A stretch of DNA of 11,116 bases from Candidatus Sulfotelmatobacter sp. Its GTDB lineage: Bacteria > Acidobacteriota > Terriglobia > Terriglobales > SbA1. The stretch is from the NCBI GenBank assembly GCA_030151135.1, contig JASLEQ010000653.1:1-11116 (forward strand), given 5' to 3'. Below are positions 6,322 to 11,116 of the stretch, piece by piece. The position numbers and the translations under genes are program-made. Positions within the stretch are counted from its first letter, which is position 1; each line of letters starts with the position of its first letter. The notes under the pieces are model-generated. The model did no database searches and had not been told where the DNA came from. It saw nothing but the letters and a program-made list of their open reading frames with translations.

Positions 6322-8718
6322 ATGATCGGCCAGCAGGTCTCCCATTACCGCATTCTCGGCAAGCTGGGAGGCGGGGGTATGGGCGTGGTCTATGAGGCCG
6401 AGGACCTGAAACTCGGCCGGCACGTCGCTCTTAAATTCATTCCGGAAAACCTGACTGGCGATCCCAAGTCGCTGGAGCGCTTTACCCGCGAGGCGCGGGT
6501 CGCTTCCCTGTTGAACCACCCCAACATCTGCACGATCCACGGGATCGAGGAAAATAACGGGCACCCTTTCATCGTGATGGAGAAGCTGGAAGGTGAGAGC
6601 CTGAAGCAACGCATCGGCGGCCATGCCATGGAGACCGACAAAGTGCTGGACGTCGGGGTTCAAGTGGCGGACGCGCTGATCGCGTCTCACGCCAAGAACC
6701 TGGTCCATCGCGACATCAAGCCTGCGAACATTTTCATCACGCCCACGGGGCAGGTGAAAGTGCTGGATTTCGGCCTGGCCAAGCTCGTTCACAATCTCGG
6801 AACCGAAGACGACGGCGGTGCCGATAATTCTCTGACCGCACTCGGGGTGATTCCAGGAACTGCCGTCTACATGTCTCCGGAGCAAGCCCGCAGCGACACC
6901 GTCGATGCTCGAAGCGACGTTTTCTCTTTCGGCGTAGTGCTGTACGAGATGGCCACGGGCAAAAAGCCTTTCACCGGGGCAAACTCGCTGGTCACGCTCG
7001 ACGCCGTGCTGCATTCGAAACCGGTTCCGCCGCGCGAGCTCAATCCGAAAATCCCCATCGAACTCGAAGGCATCATCGGCAAGGCGTTGGAAAAGGACCG
7101 CAACCATCGCTACCAGAGCGCGACTGAGATCAAGTCGGATCTTGCGCTGCTGAAACGCGAAACAGAAAGCGGGCAAATCAAGAGCGGAAGCCACACGGCC
7201 AAGCTCATCGCCGGAACAAGAACCTTCGGACACAGCAACCGTCTGCAGACCTATCTGCTATTGGGAACCGCTGCACTACTGGTGACCGTACTCGCCGCCG
7301 TTGGAGCATGGTGGTGGAAGCATCGTGAAATCGCGAATGCCGAGCAGCGGAACGCGATTGCCGTACTGCCGCTCCAAAATCTGAATGGCGATTACAACGT
7401 CGACTACCTGCGATTCGCTTTGGCCGATGAGATCACCAGTGTGCTGACGTACTCACGTACGCTCGAGGTACGTCCGTCGTCGGTGACGCGCAAATATACC
7501 GAAATTGACCTTGAACCGAAGAAGGTCGGCCAGGCACTCCGCGTGGGCAGGCTGCTGACAGGATCGTTTCGCAAGCAGGGAGATCAACTGCTGGTGACTC
7601 TTGAAGCCATTGATGTCCCCACCGACCGCCTTTTGTGGCAGACGACGGTCACGGAAAAGGCGGATAACCTGATCGGCTTGCAGGAGCAGCTGACCAGCCA
7701 GGTGCAACACGGATTGATGCCCATGCTGGGCGGAGCCGCGGGGTCAGTGGACGCCAGCGCTTCGCGTCCGAAGAACCAGCAGGCTTATGACTTCTACCTG
7801 CGCAGCATTGCGGTGCCGCATGATCCCGGCCCGAATAAAGAAGCCATCAAGATGCTCGAGTGGGCAGTGGGAATCGATCCCACATACGCTCCAGCCTGGG
7901 AGGCGCTGGGCCAGCGCTACTACTTCGACTCAACCTGGGGCGGCGGCGGGGAAGACATGTTCCAGCGCTCCAATGTGGCCTACGAACGGGCGGTCACCCT
8001 TGATCCCAACCGCGTCATGGCCGCCAGCAACCTGATTACGAATCGCGTGGAGCGCGGAGAACTCGGTCGCGCTTACGATGCCGCCACGGACCTGGTGAAG
8101 CGCCGGCCGCAGAGCGCCGACGCGCATTTTGCCCTGGCCTATGTCTTGCGATATGCCGGATTCCTCGAAGAATCTACCCAGCAATGCAATGCTGCACGGC
8201 AATTGGATCCCGGCAACTTTGCCTTTCGTTCCTGCGCCTGGTCTTTTCTGGAAATGGGCAAAACCGATTCCGCCACGGATTTCGCGCATCTCGACGCCGG
8301 ATCGGAATGGGAGCGGTGGATCGCTCCATATATCTACCTTGCGGAGGGGAACGTGGCGGAAGCGCATGAAGCGGCGAAAAACATGGGCAAAGCCACTTCT
8401 TACCATCGGGAGTTAATGGAAGCCTGTACCGCTCCGCAACATCCGTCGGACTTCGCGAAGATCGTGCACGACACAGAATCATCCGTGATGATGGAGCCCG
8501 ATCCGGAAGCGTGGTATCACATTGGAGCCTTAATGGCCGCATGCGGGCAGAAAGAACCTGCCATGAGGCTCTTAAAGGCGGCGGTGCAGCAGAACTATTG
8601 CAGCTATTCTGCTCTGCTGGATGATCCTTTATTGAAGGATCTGCGCAAAGAGACCTCGTTCAATGAAGTCTTGACGTCCGCCAGCAATTGTCAGGCTACG
8701 CTCAAGGAGAATCGGTAG
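6322..8718 (+). CDS. Transmembrane Ser/Thr protein kinase with TolB-N and TPR sensor region
   Basis: A 798-residue Hanks-type kinase. The cytoplasmic catalytic domain (about 9-270) has all key residues: the glycine loop GGGGMG (16-21), Lys38 in VALKF, HRDIKPAN with D131, DFG with D149, a GTAVYMSPEQ activation segment and DVFSFGVVLYEM. One membrane helix follows (about 311-332, YLLLGTAALLVTVLAAVGAWWW). The outer part begins with a TolB-N-like domain (344-465, IAVLPLQNLNGD to LLTGSFRKQGDQLLVTLEAID). TPR-like helical pairs fill about 484-760, and the natural C-terminus reads SYSALLDDPLLKDLR. The arrangement suggests signal input outside the membrane and phosphorylation inside. The ligand is unknown. 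The frame is open back to a GTG at 6196, but those 42 extra residues are unlike kinase N-termini, whereas MIGQQVSHYRILGKLG is the typical acidobacterial start. No strong Shine-Dalgarno is seen. The gene stands alone, divergent from the DUF2934 gene. Confidence 0.92.
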   Translation: MIGQQVSHYRILGKLGGGGMGVVYEAEDLKLGRHVALKFIPENLTGDPKSLERFTREARVASLLNHPNICTIHGIEENNGHPFIVMEKLEGESLKQRIGGHAMETDKVLDVGVQVADALIASHAKNLVHRDIKPANIFITPTGQVKVLDFGLAKLVHNLGTEDDGGADNSLTALGVIPGTAVYMSPEQARSDTVDARSDVFSFGVVLYEMATGKKPFTGANSLVTLDAVLHSKPVPPRELNPKIPIELEGIIGKALEKDRNHRYQSATEIKSDLALLKRETESGQIKSGSHTAKLIAGTRTFGHSNRLQTYLLLGTAALLVTVLAAVGAWWWKHREIANAEQRNAIAVLPLQNLNGDYNVDYLRFALADEITSVLTYSRTLEVRPSSVTRKYTEIDLEPKKVGQALRVGRLLTGSFRKQGDQLLVTLEAIDVPTDRLLWQTTVTEKADNLIGLQEQLTSQVQHGLMPMLGGAAGSVDASASRPKNQQAYDFYLRSIAVPHDPGPNKEAIKMLEWAVGIDPTYAPAWEALGQRYYFDSTWGGGGEDMFQRSNVAYERAVTLDPNRVMAASNLITNRVERGELGRAYDAATDLVKRRPQSADAHFALAYVLRYAGFLEESTQQCNAARQLDPGNFAFRSCAWSFLEMGKTDSATDFAHLDAGSEWERWIAPYIYLAEGNVAEAHEAAKNMGKATSYHRELMEACTAPQHPSDFAKIVHDTESSVMMEPDPEAWYHIGALMAACGQKEPAMRLLKAAVQQNYCSYSALLDDPLLKDLRKETSFNEVLTSASNCQATLKENR

Positions 8719-8748
8719 TATTTGTAACGCGGTAACCTACATTCCTGC

Positions 8749-9606
8749 ATGAGTCGCCTTACTCGACGCGCACTGTTGAAGTCTTCGGTCGCCAGTATCG
8801 CGGCGGCGCACGCCTTGCCGGCCGTCGCTTCCGCCGCAATGGCACGCAAAGACCGGATCCATCAATCCGTGTGTCAATGGTGCTATTCGAAGATACCCGT
8901 TGAAGAATTGGCGGAAAACGCCGCGAAGATCGGGTTGAAGGGAATCGATTTGCTGAAGCCGGATGAGTACCAGATTCCGCGCCGTTATGGCTTGATCTGC
9001 ACCATGGGGTACGCGGGAGGAGGAGACATCGGCAATGCGCTCAACCGAGTGGAGAATCATGCGGCCATCGAGCAGGCTTTTCGCACGAATGTCCCGCTCG
9101 CTTCAAGGGCGGGCGTGCCGAATGTCATCACATTCTCCGGAAATCGCGCCGGCATGTCCGACGAAGAGGGCGCACGCAACACAATAGCGGGCCTGAATCG
9201 GTTGAAGAAGATTGCTGAGGACAATAACGTCACCGTTTGCCTGGAACTGCTTAACAGTAAGCACGACCATCATGATTACATGTGCGATCACACGGCCTGG
9301 GGCGTGCGCGTCGTGCAGGAAGTGAACTCGCCCCATGTGAAACTTCTCTACGACATCTACCACATGCAGATCATGGAGGGGGACCTGATCGACACGATCC
9401 GCAAGAATATCCAATGGATCGGCCACTTCCACACGGGTGGCGTACCCGGCCGCCACGAGCTGGATGGAACGCAAGAAGTGCAGTGGGACGGTGTGATGCG
9501 GGCGATCGCGGACACTGGTTTTCGCGGATATGTCGCCCATGAGTTCATTCCGACCGGTGATCCGATGGCTTCGTTGCGCAATGCGGTGGAACTCTGTGAC
9601 GTATAG
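8749..9606 (+). CDS. Tat-exported hydroxypyruvate isomerase-family TIM barrel protein
   Basis: A 285-residue protein with an N-terminal twin-arginine signal: TRRALLK with R6-R7, a hydrophobic Ala-rich stretch and a likely AxA-type cleavage region near residue 30. The mature part is a xylose-isomerase-like TIM barrel close to hydroxypyruvate isomerase (Hyi). Expected metal or catalytic residues are present: E166 in VCLELLNS, D202 and H205 in LLYDIYHMQ, H226/H228 in GHFHTGGVPGRHELD, and E265 in YVAHEFIP. The equivalence to Hyi Glu, Asp and His residues is from family knowledge. Export through Tat means it folds in the cytoplasm and works in the periplasm or outside, so it is unlikely to be the cytosolic glyoxylate-pathway Hyi. 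A sugar or sugar-acid isomerase/epimerase is more likely. It starts 30 bases after the kinase stop, so co-transcription is possible, but no Shine-Dalgarno is seen. Confidence 0.88.
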   Translation: MSRLTRRALLKSSVASIAAAHALPAVASAAMARKDRIHQSVCQWCYSKIPVEELAENAAKIGLKGIDLLKPDEYQIPRRYGLICTMGYAGGGDIGNALNRVENHAAIEQAFRTNVPLASRAGVPNVITFSGNRAGMSDEEGARNTIAGLNRLKKIAEDNNVTVCLELLNSKHDHHDYMCDHTAWGVRVVQEVNSPHVKLLYDIYHMQIMEGDLIDTIRKNIQWIGHFHTGGVPGRHELDGTQEVQWDGVMRAIADTGFRGYVAHEFIPTGDPMASLRNAVELCDV

Positions 9607-9712
9607 ATTTCAGGCTTTCTGTGAGATCGGGCGCTAACGCATGGGCTCCGTAAAAGTCCAAAGGTAGTGAAAGAATTTGCGTCAAAGTGGGCTGAGGCCC
9701 CATCCTTGTAGC

Positions 9713-11116
9713 GTGACATATCCCGAACCCGCCAACACGCCGTGGCGCGCTCGCCGCGGCTACTTCAAATGCATTCAGCTGGCTCACTTCTTGAACGTGA
9801 GCTTGGTCTGTCTGGCGGTGCTATGCGCAATTTCAGCGCCCGCACAAGCACCAACTGCTGCTACGAGTTCGTCACCAGCGAAAACGACTTCTTTCTTGCA
9901 GCCCGATGCTGATCCACCAGGACTGCTCTATCAAGGAGTTCCGGCGACCATCCCTCAGGATGAGGGCGTTGTGGGACTACGATTCGAATTGCTTCGTCTG
10001 AGCACGACCGCACGGCTAATGCAGGTGGTAGCGCATCCGGATGACGAAGATGGAGGCTTGCTGACTCTCGAGGCTCGGGGTCATGGCGTAAGCACGTTGT
10101 TGATGACGTTGAACCGCGGGGAAGGCGGTCAGAATAAAATCGGCAGCAATTTGTCAGACGTCCTGGGCGTCGTCCGTACCGAGGAACTTCTCGCATCAGA
10201 TCAGCATTATGGAGTGCAGGATCGTTTTTCGCGCGTCGCTGACTTTGGGTTCTCGAAGACTGCCGATGAAACGTTCAAGAAATGGGGTGGACACGACATT
10301 GCGCTGGCCGACATGGTGCGCGTGATTCGTACCTTCCGCCCGGATGTGCTGGTCGCCCGGTTTTCCGGAACCGATCGCGACGGCCATGGAAATCATCAGG
10401 CGTCGGGAATACTCACGAAAGAGGCATTTCGGGCCGCAGCCGATCCCAAGCGTTTTCCGGAGCAGATTGCGCAAGGGCTGGAGCCTTGGCAGCCTCGAGA
10501 GCTCTACATGGGAAATGTTTGCCCGTGGGGATCGATGACCTGTCCCGACAAGGATTGGACCGTGAAGTTCAATACGGGTGCGCGCGATCCGAACCTCGGC
10601 ATGTCCTACATCCAGTTCGCCATGGAAGGTCTGCGGCACCAGATGTCTCAAGGTGCGGCGAACTGGACGGTAGACCCGGGAGACAGGTTCACGTTTTACA
10701 AACTGGTCGACTCGGTCGAATCTCCGAAGCTCGACAAGAATGGTCACGAGAACAGTTTCTTCGATGGCATCGACACCACTTGGCCCGGGCTCGCATCGAG
10801 ATTTGATGACACCCCGTTGCGGCCGGAGTTGATGCAAATTGCACAACTGATTGCCGAGGCCTCCGGCGCGGCGAAGGGCAATGATCCGTCAGCGGCATCG
10901 ATGCCGCTGATAAAGGTAGTTGCTGCGCTGAAGCGGGTCAACGACGACATCCAGAAGAGCAGCCTCAGCCCGGAAAACAAAGTTGATCTCTTGACGCGCA
11001 TCGCCGAAAAACAACAGCAAGCCGAGACCGCATTGAACCTTGCCCTGGGAGTATCTCTTACTGCCCATGCTTCGTCGGATGCGCGGAGCACCGTATTACC
11101 GAAAGAAGCCGATGCG
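9713..11116 (+). CDS. Secreted PIG-L (LmbE) family deacetylase, N-terminal part (runs off window)
   Basis: The frame is open from 9671 to the window end with no stop, so 468 codons are seen and the 3' end is missing. The chosen GTG start gives an N-terminus with a hydrophobic segment (about 26-41, NVSLVCLAVLCAISAP) and a cleavage region near PAQA (43-46), so it looks secreted. TTG or GTG codons at 9791-9803 are alternatives. The PIG-L domain begins at DEGVVGLRFELLRLSTTARLMQVVAHPDDEDGG. The zinc site A-H-P-D-D is at 107-111, followed by NRGEGGQN, VRTEEL and the second His motif DGHGNH with H225 and H228. The family removes acetyl groups from N-acetyl sugars. This long secreted acidobacterial subtype has large C-terminal extensions and an unknown substrate. 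It lies 106 bases downstream of the Tat-exported isomerase. A short GGGC-TGAG-GCCC stem (9689-9700) precedes the start. Confidence 0.88.
   Translation, partial: MTYPEPANTPWRARRGYFKCIQLAHFLNVSLVCLAVLCAISAPAQAPTAATSSSPAKTTSFLQPDADPPGLLYQGVPATIPQDEGVVGLRFELLRLSTTARLMQVVAHPDDEDGGLLTLEARGHGVSTLLMTLNRGEGGQNKIGSNLSDVLGVVRTEELLASDQHYGVQDRFSRVADFGFSKTADETFKKWGGHDIALADMVRVIRTFRPDVLVARFSGTDRDGHGNHQASGILTKEAFRAAADPKRFPEQIAQGLEPWQPRELYMGNVCPWGSMTCPDKDWTVKFNTGARDPNLGMSYIQFAMEGLRHQMSQGAANWTVDPGDRFTFYKLVDSVESPKLDKNGHENSFFDGIDTTWPGLASRFDDTPLRPELMQIAQLIAEASGAAKGNDPSAASMPLIKVVAALKRVNDDIQKSSLSPENKVDLLTRIAEKQQQAETALNLALGVSLTAHASSDARSTVLPKEADA

Noticed and set aside
6055..7233. 392-codon minus-strand open frame opposite the kinase
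   Set aside because: It is antisense to the conserved kinase domain, has no recognisable domain, and overlaps the DUF2934 gene. It is a GC-driven shadow frame.
7447..7475. Repeated ACGTAC/CGTACG words suggesting an operator
   Set aside because: They lie inside the well-conserved TolB-N-like coding region and are explained by codons for Thr, Tyr, Arg and Val.
8715..8740. Repeated GTAAC/GGTAAC words after the kinase stop as a terminator
   Set aside because: They are direct, not inverted, repeats; only GTAG/CTAC could pair, which is too weak.
9688..9702. GGGC-TGAG-GCCC hairpin as a terminator after the isomerase gene
   Set aside because: The stem is only four base pairs and no T-run follows, so a terminator cannot be supported.
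10196..10846. 216-codon minus-strand open frame
   Set aside because: It lies fully opposite the PIG-L coding frame with its zinc motifs and shows no family pattern of its own.

Overview
The window looks like an ordinary chromosomal stretch from a soil-type Acidobacteriota (Koribacter/Terriglobia-like). This is inferred from content, not from a search: a moderately GC-rich genome, a serine/threonine kinase starting MIGQQVSHYRI with a TolB-N/TPR sensor half, a DUF2934 protein, and a long secreted PIG-L deacetylase that starts with the DEGxVGL-TTARLM-AHPDDED block. Shine-Dalgarno sequences are weak or absent in front of almost every gene.

Left part (3-4986, all + strand): an amidoligase-type neighbourhood. 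It holds the C-terminal part of an ATP-grasp enzyme cut by the window edge, a small DUF1801/YdhG-like protein, then an extended -10 promoter and a hairpin-bearing leader. These lead into a GCS2-type carboxylate-amine ligase, an M29 aminopeptidase whose start overlaps the ligase stop by one base, and an NTF2/SnoaL-like protein. After a 110-bp AT-rich, repeat-filled gap comes a second, divergent ATP-grasp-like protein. Two or three enzymes that can form amide/peptide bonds with ATP, plus one metallo-exopeptidase that can break them, suggest a small pathway that makes and recycles or trims a peptide-like metabolite. The product cannot be read from the sequence.

Middle (4983-6083, - strand): a VTT/DedA-type membrane protein whose stop codon overlaps the stop of the second ATP-grasp gene, preceded on its own strand by a DUF2934 protein with an uncharacterised C-terminal half.

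Right part (6322-11116, + strand): a transmembrane Ser/Thr protein kinase with an extracytoplasmic TolB-N plus TPR region, a Tat-exported sugar isomerase/epimerase-like TIM barrel of the hydroxypyruvate isomerase family, and the first 468 codons of a secreted PIG-L (LmbE) zinc deacetylase that runs off the window. No RNA gene, IS element, CRISPR array or prophage feature was seen. No gene-free stretch exceeds 300 bases; the longest is the 238-bp divergent region before the kinase.
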